From NCBI RefSeq assembly GCF_900105325.1, contig NZ_FNSU01000004.1, forward strand, positions 434,001 to 498,000: DNA of 64,000 nt. Reading direction: 5' to 3'. The position numbers and the translations under genes are program-made. Under the pieces are notes generated by a model. It saw nothing but the letters and a program-made list of their open reading frames with translations, was not told the origin of the DNA and did no database searches. Of the stretch, positions 25,603 through 33,774 are shown one piece after another. Each line of letters begins with the position of its first letter. The stretch's first letter is position 1. This DNA is from Pseudomonas marginalis. Lineage in GTDB: Bacteria > Pseudomonadota > Gammaproteobacteria > Pseudomonadales > Pseudomonadaceae.

Positions 25603-26559
25603 ATGAAAGTTTTGTTTCTGGTACAGAAAGAACAGCGCGCGATTCTCGATCGCCTGTACGAAGGCATTGCCGAGCACTGCGAGTGTGATACCCGCTGGCT
25701 GAGCAGTGCTGAGCAGCGCAACCTGCGCGGTTACTTCAAGCGTGAAGTCGACGTGAGCCGTTATGACCGCATCGTGTTCTTCCTGCGGTTCAAGCAGGAG
25801 ATTCGCCAGGCCGGCTTTATCCGTACGATCCCGAACCTGGTGATCCTCGAACACGATGCCTACCAGAACTACATTCCCTGCAAGTACACGGGCAAGTTCA
25901 GTGCCCATTACCGTCGCTTGCCGTGGGTGCGGGTCATCAGTTCGGGGCATATGGTGACCGAGCGCCTGCGCGCCGAAGGCTTCGATGCGGTGTTCGTGCC
26001 CAAGGGCTACGATCAGGCGCTGTTGCAGGCCCAGGGATTGGAGCGCGACATTGAGCTGGCATTTGTCGGCAGCACCAACAGCGTGGCCTACAGTGGTCGC
26101 AAGGCATTGCTCGATGAGTTGGCCCGCGTTGAACCTTTGGTGGTTACGCGCACCAAATCCGGTGAGGAATACTGCGCAACCCTCAACCGGATTCGTTTTT
26201 TCGTCAGTGCCGACGTGGGCATGGGCGAGTATATGATCAAGAACTTCGAAGCCATGGCCTGTGGTTGTGTGCTGCTGGCGTTTGACCAGGGTGCCGGGGA
26301 AAACCAGGCCCTTGGCTTCAAGGACATGGTCAATGTGGTGTTCTATAAAGACATTCCCCAGTTGCAGGAAAAACTCGCTGCATTGCGATCCAATCCTCAA
26401 CTGGCGGCCGAGATTGCGCGCAACGGGCAGGACCTCGCGGTCAGCCAGTTCAGCTTTGCGCGCATCGGCCAGCGCATTGTCGAGGCGCTGAAGCCGCCGC
26501 TGCGGCCCCGGGCACCGTTGAGTTTGCTGGAAACGCTGCGCTTGAAACTAGGCGTTTGA
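25603..26559 (+). CDS. ssg: Cell-surface glycosyltransferase, Ssg-like
   Basis: 318-residue glycosyltransferase at the PA5001 (ssg) position; ssg mutants in pseudomonads have altered LPS/exopolysaccharide. The C-terminal half has GT-B character: ELAFVGSTNS, then MGEYMIKNFEAMACGCVLLA with the acidic pair. I use ATG 25603, which follows GGGAAGG, rather than the GTG at 25576 that lies at the end of dnpA. Confidence 0.82.
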   Translation: MKVLFLVQKEQRAILDRLYEGIAEHCECDTRWLSSAEQRNLRGYFKREVDVSRYDRIVFFLRFKQEIRQAGFIRTIPNLVILEHDAYQNYIPCKYTGKFSAHYRRLPWVRVISSGHMVTERLRAEGFDAVFVPKGYDQALLQAQGLERDIELAFVGSTNSVAYSGRKALLDELARVEPLVVTRTKSGEEYCATLNRIRFFVSADVGMGEYMIKNFEAMACGCVLLAFDQGAGENQALGFKDMVNVVFYKDIPQLQEKLAALRSNPQLAAEIARNGQDLAVSQFSFARIGQRIVEALKPPLRPRAPLSLLETLRLKLGV

Positions 26560-26610
26560 TATCTGCCAGGTGGCCGCGCTTGGTGGCCTTATGATATTAT
26601 CGAGGCTTGA

Positions 26611-27375
26611 ATGCAATTCTCCGCTCAAAGCGATATAACGCTCGTCGTGACCAGTTGTGGTCGCTTCGATTTGCTGAAGCGCACGCTCGCGAGCTTCGAT
26701 CTGTTCAATACAGCGGCCATCCGCGAAGTCTTCATTACCGAAGACTCTGGCGATGACGCGGTACGCCTGGCGATTCCCGAGCATTGGCTCGGCCATTGCA
26801 CGTTCCTGATCAACCGCCCGAAGCTGGGGCAATTGGCATCCATCGACTTGGCCTACGGGTCGGTCAAGACCCCGTACATATTCCATTGCGAAGATGACTG
26901 GGCGTTTTATCGACCCGGTTTTGTCGAGGATTCGAAGACAGTGCTGGAGCAGCGTCCCGATATTCTCCAAGTCTGGTTGCGCAATTACGTTTACGACTTG
27001 CAGGTGCACAGCCCCTATATTCATCTGGGGCCGCGCGAGGTGATTGGCGGGGTACCTTGTTATTCCTTGCTGTCCGACAAGCCTGAGTGGCAAGGGTTCT
27101 CGCTGAACCCGGGGCTGCGACGTATCAAGGAATACCGGTTATGTGCGCCCTATGCCGGGTTCGAGGGTGAGAAAGGGCTTTCCAGGCGTTACGCGCAGCT
27201 GAACCTGGGCGCCGTCACCCTGGAGGGCGATGCGGTCTTGCACACCGGTTTCGGTTTGCATGTGGCGACGGCGGAAGAGCGCTTGACCAAGGCGCGGCGC
27301 AAGCGGCGAGAGCGGGTCAAGCTGGTGCTCATGCTGATCCTGGGGGTCGGCATCGGTTGGTTGATCCGCCAGTAA
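26611..27375 (+). CDS. GT2-like glycosyltransferase with C-terminal membrane helix
   Basis: 254 residues. The N-terminal ITLVVTSCGRFDLLKRTLAS and the acidic motifs ITEDSGDD and HCEDDW are those of a GT-A fold inverting transferase. A basic stretch (KARRKRRERVK) followed by a hydrophobic helix at the very C-terminus would anchor it to the inner membrane. It occupies the place of wapR (PA5000, core rhamnosyltransferase), but I cannot confirm orthology. GAGG lies five bases before the ATG. Confidence 0.78.
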   Translation: MQFSAQSDITLVVTSCGRFDLLKRTLASFDLFNTAAIREVFITEDSGDDAVRLAIPEHWLGHCTFLINRPKLGQLASIDLAYGSVKTPYIFHCEDDWAFYRPGFVEDSKTVLEQRPDILQVWLRNYVYDLQVHSPYIHLGPREVIGGVPCYSLLSDKPEWQGFSLNPGLRRIKEYRLCAPYAGFEGEKGLSRRYAQLNLGAVTLEGDAVLHTGFGLHVATAEERLTKARRKRRERVKLVLMLILGVGIGWLIRQ

Positions 27376-27414
27376 ATACGACGAGCCACACCAACGCCGC
27401 ATAAGGTTTTTTCG

Positions 27415-28512
27415 ATGAGTATTCTCAACATCATGTGGGCTGGTGGCTCTGCATTCGCTTCGGTGCAGAAGGTTCATCAGCAAATACTGGCCCAGGCCGA
27501 CAGCGATGTGCCGGTGCACACCTGGTTGCTTCAGGGCAGCGCCGCTGGCAGCGATGGCCTGGTCGAACAGGCCGTCGAGTGGAACCTCTCATCCGCCAGG
27601 CTCAAGGGGCGGCACCTGTGGAAGTGGCTGATGCCCTGGATGCGTGCGCGCTTCCAGAAGGCCCTGCCTGAGGATGTGCAGGTTGTATTGCTTGATGGCA
27701 TCGGTGTCGCGCGGGTGCTTTTACCGGTGCTCAAGCACTTGCCGCAGGTGCGGGCCGTGGTGATTTTTCATGGCGTCACGCGCTTGCGCAAAGCTGATCG
27801 CAAGCTCTTCGAGCAACTCCCGGCGTCGCAACTGACGCTGGCGGCCGTGTCGCAAACCCTCGCCGGCTCCCTTGAGCGTTACCTGCAACGGCCCGTGGCG
27901 GTGCTGCGCAGTGCCTTCGATCCTGCGGTGTTTCGTGCCGCCGCGCTTGCCCGTGAGCCGGCTCGATCCCGCCTGGGGCTGCCGTTGGATGGCTCGCCGG
28001 CAGTGGGGGCAGTAGGTCGACTGGTCGACGGCAAGGGGTTTGGCTGTTTGCTGGAGGCCTTTGCCAGTGCGACGGCCGATCGGCCGGATGCGCGCCTGGT
28101 GATCATCGGCGAGGGGCCGGCGAGGCCCAGGCTTGAGGCGCGTATCGAGGCGCTTGGCTTGCGCGACAAGGTGTACCTGCCGGGGCATCTTCCTGAGGCG
28201 GCGACCCTTTATCGGGCGTTTGACTGGGTCGCCATTCCGTCGACGGAAGAGGGCCTGGGGTTGATCCTACAAGAGGCGGTGATGGCCGGCGTGCCTGTAC
28301 TGACCAGCGAACTGGCGGTGTTCCGCGAACAACTGGGTGATGCCGGCTGGTACGCGCCCGTAGACAGCGCCACGTCCTGGGGGCAACTCCTGGCACGCGC
28401 GTTCGTGAGTTCCGGCGTGCAGGTTGTCGAGGCTCAATCGCGGGCGTTGGCGCCGGAGCAGGCCTGGAACGATTTCACTGAAACCACCCAGCGGCTGTTC
28501 TCATGCCGCTAG
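27415..28512 (+). CDS. GT4-family glycosyltransferase
   Basis: 365-residue GT-B enzyme, presumably completing the outer core. It has the donor-domain opening GAVGRLVDGKGFGCLLEAF, then VIIGEGPARPRLEARI, and the motif PSTEEGLGLILQEAVMAGVP with the two conserved glutamates. It lies 39 bases after the previous transferase and overlaps the convergent kinase-like gene by 12 bases at the 3' end. The exact sugar is unknown. Confidence 0.82.
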   Translation: MSILNIMWAGGSAFASVQKVHQQILAQADSDVPVHTWLLQGSAAGSDGLVEQAVEWNLSSARLKGRHLWKWLMPWMRARFQKALPEDVQVVLLDGIGVARVLLPVLKHLPQVRAVVIFHGVTRLRKADRKLFEQLPASQLTLAAVSQTLAGSLERYLQRPVAVLRSAFDPAVFRAAALAREPARSRLGLPLDGSPAVGAVGRLVDGKGFGCLLEAFASATADRPDARLVIIGEGPARPRLEARIEALGLRDKVYLPGHLPEAATLYRAFDWVAIPSTEEGLGLILQEAVMAGVPVLTSELAVFREQLGDAGWYAPVDSATSWGQLLARAFVSSGVQVVEAQSRALAPEQAWNDFTETTQRLFSCR

Positions 28513-29106
28513 CAGCGCCTGCTCCAGTGCTTGCATTGGAAAGTGTTCGTTCAGCTTCTCGCGCGCAATATAGCGGGCGAAGTGTTGCAGGTTGCGCCTT
28601 GCCAGTTCCGGGTTCAGGGGCGCGCGCAGGAAGCGCATGTCGGCCACGTCGATCAGGCCCATTTCATTGTCCGGTGTCACGACAATATTGCCCAGGTGCA
28701 ACGAACGGAAGTAGATGCCCGCGCCATGCAGGCGGCGAATAAGGGCCACCAGCGGGTCGAGGTTGGTGTGCCAGTCAAAGCCTTCACGGTTGGAAATCTG
28801 GCGCAGCGTTTCGCCCGGCAAGGGGCGGTAGAGTACGGCGGTCATGCCGGGCGCCGTCAGTTGAAAGAACGCGAGCACGGTCAGGGTCGGGATGCCCCGT
28901 TGTTGCAACTGCGCCACGTTGTCGATGAAACGCTTGGAGTACGGGCGGAACAGCGCGGACGACAGCAGGCGCTTGCGGCGAAACAGCTTGAGGATGTTCC
29001 CGTCGGTCAGCAGGTAGACTTTGGGGCCGTAGCTGTCCTGTTCCAGGATTCTGGCACCTTCAATCATCGCGGTTAAATCGGCTTGGGAAAGCCTTGAACA
29101 TTGCAT
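28501..29106 (-). CDS. Kinase-like LPS protein (PA4998-type) lacking the catalytic Asp
   Basis: 201 residues from ATG 29106; a longer frame to 29178 overlaps the waaL leader and is less likely. It has a kinase fold: lysine in ILKLFRRK (about 40), the loop IYFRSLHLGN (131-140) and the metal-binding Asp in LIDVADMRF (153). The loop has Ser135 where HxD would place the catalytic Asp, with Asn140 kept. Often annotated as a toluene-tolerance or RIO-like protein. It is convergent with the glycosyltransferase and divergent from waaL. Confidence 0.78.
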   Translation of the reverse strand: MQCSRLSQADLTAMIEGARILEQDSYGPKVYLLTDGNILKLFRRKRLLSSALFRPYSKRFIDNVAQLQQRGIPTLTVLAFFQLTAPGMTAVLYRPLPGETLRQISNREGFDWHTNLDPLVALIRRLHGAGIYFRSLHLGNIVVTPDNEMGLIDVADMRFLRAPLNPELARRNLQHFARYIAREKLNEHFPMQALEQALLAA

Positions 29107-29215
29107 CGTCGGAAAGCCTTGTGGGAGTCGCGGGCACAGTGATCGGTAATAATGCCGAAAGTTTTGGGTTTTAACCATGCCGGGTTGGCGGGTTGAACGT
29201 ATTCAGGAGCGGGTG

Positions 29216-30394
29216 ATGCAAGCAAGTCGTTGGGCGCAGGTATGGATGATTTTCGGGTTACTTTGGTTTTTGCTGGCGATTGCTTTTGCCCCGACCAATA
29301 AGATTTATCAACAGGGTTTGACGCTGTTCCTGTGGTTGCCGGCGATGGTGTTTGCCTGGTCGGCCCGTGAGCGTCTCATGGAGGTCTGGCGCGAACAGCG
29401 CTGGCTCTGCGTGATGGTCGGGTTGCTGGCAGCTTGGGGGGCGATCAGCCTGACGTGGACCAATGCCGAGGACCCTTCGCGCGAAGCCAAGCGTCTGCTG
29501 TACATCGGCGTGTTCCTGCTGTTTTTCCCGGTATTCGCCTGTGGTCGGACCGAGCAGGTGATCCGCGTGATGCAATGGGGTGGTTTCGGCCTGGCCCTGT
29601 CGTCGCTCCTGGCGATCATCAAATTCTATGGCTTTGAGCATAACGACTGGTATGCGCGCCTCGAAGGCCTGGGCCAGTTGAGCCATCCGATCCTGGGTGC
29701 CTATGTGATCGGCCTGGCTGCCGTGTGGTTGCTGCACTGGCTGCCGCGCGGTCGCTGGATGCAGGTGGGATGGGCAGTGTCCATCGCGTTGCTTGGGTTG
29801 TTCGTGGTGCTGAGTCAAAGCCGCGGCGCCGCACTGGCGTTGTTGCTGACTGTCGTGGCAATGCCGGCCTGGTGCCGTGACCGCCGTAGCACGGTGATTG
29901 CCATTGGTGCGGTCATCGCGGCGCTGGCGGTGTTCTTCGCCATGCAGTCCCTGGTGCTGGCCCGGGGTGTGTCTTACCGACCGCAGATCTTCATGGCCGC
30001 CGTGCAGATGATCAGCGAGCGCCCGTGGACCGGCCTGGGGCTGGGCGGGGACTACAAGGTATTTGCCGATAACCTCTTTTTCGATCACTCCCACAACCTG
30101 TTCACCCACGTGAGCATCGAGTTGGGCCTGCCCGGCCTGCTGCTGTGGTGCGGCCTGTGGTTCGGTGTGCTGTGGCAGGCCTGGAAGGCCCGCGACACGC
30201 TCTATGGCAAGGGCATCACCGGCATGTGGGTGTTTTCGTTCCTGGCCATGCAATTCGATGCCGCCAGCCTGACCGGCACGCCGCGGGCCGAGTGGTTTAT
30301 CTCCTGGCTGCCGATTGCCCTGGCCAGTGTTTTGGTCTGGGCTCGGGCCAAACCCGACGCGTGTGATAAAGTTCGCGTCCTACCCAATCAGTGA
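29216..30394 (+). CDS. waaL: O-antigen ligase
   Basis: Polytopic inner-membrane protein of 392 residues with about ten to twelve hydrophobic segments, of the WaaL/Wzy (PF04932) type. A large periplasmic loop lies towards the C-terminus, and the conserved motif FDHSHNLFTHV holds the His needed by ligases. It joins O polysaccharide to lipid A-core in the periplasm. I use ATG 29216 with AGGAG six bases upstream; an ATG at 29177 in frame lacks such a site. Confidence 0.87.
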   Translation: MQASRWAQVWMIFGLLWFLLAIAFAPTNKIYQQGLTLFLWLPAMVFAWSARERLMEVWREQRWLCVMVGLLAAWGAISLTWTNAEDPSREAKRLLYIGVFLLFFPVFACGRTEQVIRVMQWGGFGLALSSLLAIIKFYGFEHNDWYARLEGLGQLSHPILGAYVIGLAAVWLLHWLPRGRWMQVGWAVSIALLGLFVVLSQSRGAALALLLTVVAMPAWCRDRRSTVIAIGAVIAALAVFFAMQSLVLARGVSYRPQIFMAAVQMISERPWTGLGLGGDYKVFADNLFFDHSHNLFTHVSIELGLPGLLLWCGLWFGVLWQAWKARDTLYGKGITGMWVFSFLAMQFDAASLTGTPRAEWFISWLPIALASVLVWARAKPDACDKVRVLPNQ

Positions 30395-30403
30395 GCTCGA
30401 CAC

Positions 30404-32212
30404 ATGAGTGACGCACCGCCCAAAGCGGACCAGGAATCCAGCCTGAAAATCTATTTCCGGCTGCTGGGCTATGTGAAACCGTACCTCGGCATGTTCCTGC
30501 TGAGTATCGTGGGCTTCGTGATCTTCGCTTCGACCCAGCCAATGCTCGCCGGGATTCTCAAGTACTTCGTCGATGGCTTGAGCAACCCCGATGTGGTGTT
30601 CCTGCCCAATATCCCGTTGTTCAAGGACCTGAAGTTGCTGATGGCCGTGCCGCTGCTGATCATCCTGATCGCCGCGTGGCAGGGGCTGGGGTCGTTCCTG
30701 GGCAACTACTACCTGGCCAAGGTTTCCCTGGGGCTGGTGCATGACCTGCGGGTCCAGTTGTTCAACAAGCTGCTGGTGTTGCCTAACCGCTATTTCGATA
30801 CCCACAACTCCGGGCACCTGATTTCCCGTATCACCTTCAACGTGACCATGGTCACCGGTGCGGCCACCGATGCAATCAAGGTGGTGATCCGCGAAGGCCT
30901 GACGGTGGTGTTCCTGTTCGGCTACCTGCTGTGGATGAACTGGAAGCTGACCCTCGTGATGCTGGCGATCCTGCCGCTGATCGCGATCATGGTCGGCAGC
31001 ACCAGCAAGAAATTCCGCAAGCAGAGCAAGAAGATCCAGGTGGCAATGGGCGATGTGACGCACGTCGCTTCGGAAACCATCCAGGGTTACCGCGTGGTAC
31101 GCAGCTTCGGTGGCGAAAGCTACGAGGAGCGTCGCTTTGCCGCCGCCAGCCAGGGCAATACCGACAAGCAGCTGCGCATGAACAAGACCGGTGCGGTCTA
31201 TACGCCGATGCTGCAACTGGTGATCTACACGGCCATGGCCGCGTTGATGTTCCTGGTGCTGCTGTTGCGCGGTGAAGCCACGGCGGGTGACCTGGTGGCC
31301 TACATTACTGCGGCGGGCCTGCTGCCCAAGCCGATTCGCCAGCTGTCGGAAGTCAGCTCGACGATCCAGAAAGGCGTGGCCGGTGCCGAGAGCATCTTCG
31401 AACAACTGGATGAAGAGCCCGAAGTCGACAGCGGCACTGTGGAGCGTGATCGCGTCAGCGGTCGCCTGGACGTGCGCAACCTGAGTTTCACCTACCCGGG
31501 TACGGAGCGTGAGGTGCTCAAGAACATCAGCTTCAGCGCAGCCCCTGGGCAGATGATCGCCCTGGTCGGCCGCTCGGGCAGCGGCAAGTCGACCCTGGCC
31601 AGCCTGATCCCGCGTTTCTACCATCATGAAACCGGGGAAATCCTGCTGGACGAGGTCGAGATCGAAGACTACCGCCTGCGTAACCTGCGTCGTCACGTGG
31701 CCCAGGTGACCCAGCATGTGACCTTGTTCAACGACACCGTGGCCAACAACATCGCCTACGGCGACCTGGCCGATGCACCCCGTGCCGACATCGAGAAAGC
31801 CGCCGCCGACGCCTACGCCATGGACTTCATCTCCGAGCTGCCAAAAGGCCTGGACACCGAAGTCGGTGAAAATGGCGTGCTGCTTTCCGGTGGTCAACGT
31901 CAGCGCCTGGCGATCGCCCGGGCCCTGCTGAAAAATGCCCCGCTGCTGATCCTCGATGAGGCCACTTCGGCTCTGGATACCGAGTCCGAGCGGCATATCC
32001 AGGCTGCACTGGACAAGGTCATGAAAGGTCGCACCACCCTGGTGATTGCGCACCGTTTGTCCACCATCGAGAAAGCCGACCTGATTCTGGTGATGGACCA
32101 CGGCGAAATTGTCGAGCGCGGGACACATCTCGAACTGCTGGCCATGGGTGGTTATTACTCGCGCCTGCACGCCATGGGGCTGGACGAGCCGGCCACGGCA
32201 AACATCACCTGA
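30404..32212 (+). CDS. msbA: Lipid A/LPS-core flippase, ABC exporter
   Basis: Half-transporter of 602 residues that flips lipid A-core across the inner membrane as a homodimer. Six membrane helices occupy roughly residues 20-310. The nucleotide-binding domain has Walker A GRSGSGKST (about 388), signature LSGGQRQRLAIARAL and Walker B LLILDEATSALD. It lies nine bases after waaL and is followed by a strong hairpin. Confidence 0.96.
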   Translation: MSDAPPKADQESSLKIYFRLLGYVKPYLGMFLLSIVGFVIFASTQPMLAGILKYFVDGLSNPDVVFLPNIPLFKDLKLLMAVPLLIILIAAWQGLGSFLGNYYLAKVSLGLVHDLRVQLFNKLLVLPNRYFDTHNSGHLISRITFNVTMVTGAATDAIKVVIREGLTVVFLFGYLLWMNWKLTLVMLAILPLIAIMVGSTSKKFRKQSKKIQVAMGDVTHVASETIQGYRVVRSFGGESYEERRFAAASQGNTDKQLRMNKTGAVYTPMLQLVIYTAMAALMFLVLLLRGEATAGDLVAYITAAGLLPKPIRQLSEVSSTIQKGVAGAESIFEQLDEEPEVDSGTVERDRVSGRLDVRNLSFTYPGTEREVLKNISFSAAPGQMIALVGRSGSGKSTLASLIPRFYHHETGEILLDEVEIEDYRLRNLRRHVAQVTQHVTLFNDTVANNIAYGDLADAPRADIEKAAADAYAMDFISELPKGLDTEVGENGVLLSGGQRQRLAIARALLKNAPLLILDEATSALDTESERHIQAALDKVMKGRTTLVIAHRLSTIEKADLILVMDHGEIVERGTHLELLAMGGYYSRLHAMGLDEPATANIT

Positions 32213-32215
32213 CCG

Positions 32216-32245
32216 ACCGGGGCGCGCAATGCGCCCCGGTGTTTG
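32216..32245 (+). terminator. Intrinsic terminator after msbA
   Basis: ACCGGGGCGC-GCAAT-GCGCCCCGGT, a perfect 10-bp GC-rich stem with a 5-base loop, followed by GTTTGT. Begins four bases after the msbA stop and separates msbA from the sulfotransferase gene. Confidence 0.8.
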
Positions 32246-32305
32246 TATCAGGCCCGTTACAGGGCTTGACCAAAGCCAAATAATCCAGCGCTTGTCGTTT
32301 GGTAT

Positions 32306-32345
32306 GTTGGCCTTCTCGATTCGAATGACGAACGAGAGGGCTAAC
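32306..32345 (+). promoter_or_regulatory. Long hairpin in the sulfotransferase leader
   Basis: The arms 32306-32318 (GTTGGCCTTCTCG) and 32333-32345 (CGAGAGGGCTAAC) pair over 13 positions with two G-U pairs. They continue through TTCG/CGAA around the loop AATGA, with one bulged A. It ends about 20 bases before the start codon and has no T-tract, so it is more likely an RNA control element or an operator than a terminator. Confidence 0.5.
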
Positions 32346-32365
32346 CTTCTTGCGTGGGTATTGGA

Positions 32366-33070
32366 ATGTTGCAACGTCTACTGTGGAAGCTGCTTCCCAA
32401 ACACCAGAGGGTGTTTCTGCTGGGGCGTTTGTCGGTGGTGGATCGCCAAGCGGTGAACAAATCCCTGTCTGGGGTAGCAACGCTTAACCCGGCTTTCGAA
32501 CGACACCAGTGCGTGTTTATCCATGTGCCCAAATGCGCCGGCAGCAGCGTGTGCTCGGCACTTCTCGAGGGGCGCTGGCCGGGGCATCTGCCGTATTACT
32601 GGTATGAGCAGCAATTTCCCCAACACTGCGAGCGCAGCTTCAAATTCGCTTTCGTACGCGACCCGCTGGAGCGCGCTTACTCGGCCTATACCTACTTGCG
32701 CGGCAACCCTATGGGCGCTCGCGACCTGCAAGCCCAGTCGCTTGTTTCCAGCTACCGCGACTTCGACCATTTCATTGCCGGCTGGCTGCACCCGGATAAC
32801 CTGCGACGTCAATTGCACTTTGCTCCCCAGACCGACTTCCTGGTCGATCACATGGGCCAGATGGCCATGGACTTCCTCGGGCGCCAGGAGTCTTTGCAGC
32901 AAGACTTCCTGCACCTGTGCGAACGCCTCGGCGTGGACTCATCCCTGCCACATCTGAATGTTTCACTGGGGCGTCGCCACGAGGCGGTCAGGGACTTTTG
33001 CTCCTCGCGCACGCGCCGATTGGTCAGGCGTGCCTATCAACGTGACTACGAGGTGTTGGGTTATGAATAG
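32366..33070 (+). CDS. PAPS-dependent sulfotransferase (Sulfotransfer_2-like)
   Basis: 234 residues from ATG 32366; a GTG at 32354 is an alternative start. It has the two cofactor motifs of PAPS sulfotransferases: the 5'-phosphosulfate loop HVPKCAGSSV (about 53-62) and the 3'-phosphate motif FVRDPLERAYSAY (about 96-108). No signal peptide, so the enzyme is cytoplasmic or peripheral. Its stop overlaps the start of an APS kinase gene that would supply PAPS. The acceptor is unknown; the position between msbA and hldE suggests LPS core or another surface glycan. Confidence 0.85.
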   Translation: MLQRLLWKLLPKHQRVFLLGRLSVVDRQAVNKSLSGVATLNPAFERHQCVFIHVPKCAGSSVCSALLEGRWPGHLPYYWYEQQFPQHCERSFKFAFVRDPLERAYSAYTYLRGNPMGARDLQAQSLVSSYRDFDHFIAGWLHPDNLRRQLHFAPQTDFLVDHMGQMAMDFLGRQESLQQDFLHLCERLGVDSSLPHLNVSLGRRHEAVRDFCSSRTRRLVRRAYQRDYEVLGYE

Positions 33071-33671
33071 CCAGTTGCTGACCGGCGGTGGCGCTGCCAT
33101 CCGTCCCTTTTCCCTATCGCTGTCCGTGGCCGCACGGGCGGCACTCAAGCATCAGCAGCCCTGCTGCGTATGGCTGACGGGGCTGTCCGGGTCCGGCAAG
33201 TCGACCCTGGCCAATGCCCTGGAGGTGCAACTCAACGAGCAGGGGCGGCACACCTTCGTGCTTGATGGCGATAACTTGCGCGCGGGGCTGTGCAATGACC
33301 TGGGCATGAGCGACGCGGCGCGCAAGGAAAATATCCGGCGTATCGGCGAAGTGGCGCGCCTGATGGTGGACGCCGGCTTGATTGTCATTGTGTCGGCGAT
33401 CTCGCCGTTCAGCGTCGATCGGGCGCGGGCCAGGGCGCTGTTCGGGCCGGAGCAGTTCTTTGAGATTTATGTCAGCACGCCCTTTGACGTATGTGCCCGG
33501 CGCGATCCCAAGGGCTTGTACCGCGCCGCACTGGAGGGGCGCATCAAGGCCTTCACCGGGTTGGACAGCCCCTATGAGGCACCGCTTGCGGCCGACTGCG
33601 AAATCAATACCGATGAGGTCGAGTTGGCCGAAGCCGTGGAGCAGATCCTGGCGGCACTGTTTAAAAAGTGA
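33063..33671 (+). CDS. cysC: Adenylylsulfate kinase, stand-alone
   Basis: Phosphorylates APS to PAPS. 202 residues from ATG 33063, which overlaps the sulfotransferase stop by eight bases. A longer frame to 32958 lies inside that gene. Walker A GLSGSGKS (40-47), LDGDNLRAGL, RRIGEVARLM, the ISP loop (SAISPFS) and FDVCARRDPKGLY are typical. As pseudomonads usually carry CysC activity in a CysNC fusion for assimilation, this separate copy is probably dedicated to the neighbouring sulfotransferase. Confidence 0.92.
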   Translation: MNSQLLTGGGAAIRPFSLSLSVAARAALKHQQPCCVWLTGLSGSGKSTLANALEVQLNEQGRHTFVLDGDNLRAGLCNDLGMSDAARKENIRRIGEVARLMVDAGLIVIVSAISPFSVDRARARALFGPEQFFEIYVSTPFDVCARRDPKGLYRAALEGRIKAFTGLDSPYEAPLAADCEINTDEVELAEAVEQILAALFKK

Positions 33672-33734
33672 TCAGTTTCAGTGCCTGATGCATCGCGGAT
33701 AAAGCTCTCGAACTAGGCGGCGCTCACCCTGTGC

Positions 33735-33740
33735 TAATAT
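33735..33740 (+). promoter_or_regulatory. -10-like TAATAT before hldE
   Basis: TAATAT 35 bases before the hldE ATG in the 103-base gap after cysC. No acceptable -35 hexamer was recognised, so the call is weak. Confidence 0.3.
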
Positions 33741-33774
33741 CGCGCCCCTGTTCATTTTGTATGTGGGTTGCTCC

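Noticed and set aside
25603..28512. O-antigen biosynthesis island
   Set aside because: There is no wzx, wzy, wzz or nucleotide-sugar gene set here; these are core transferases followed by waaL.
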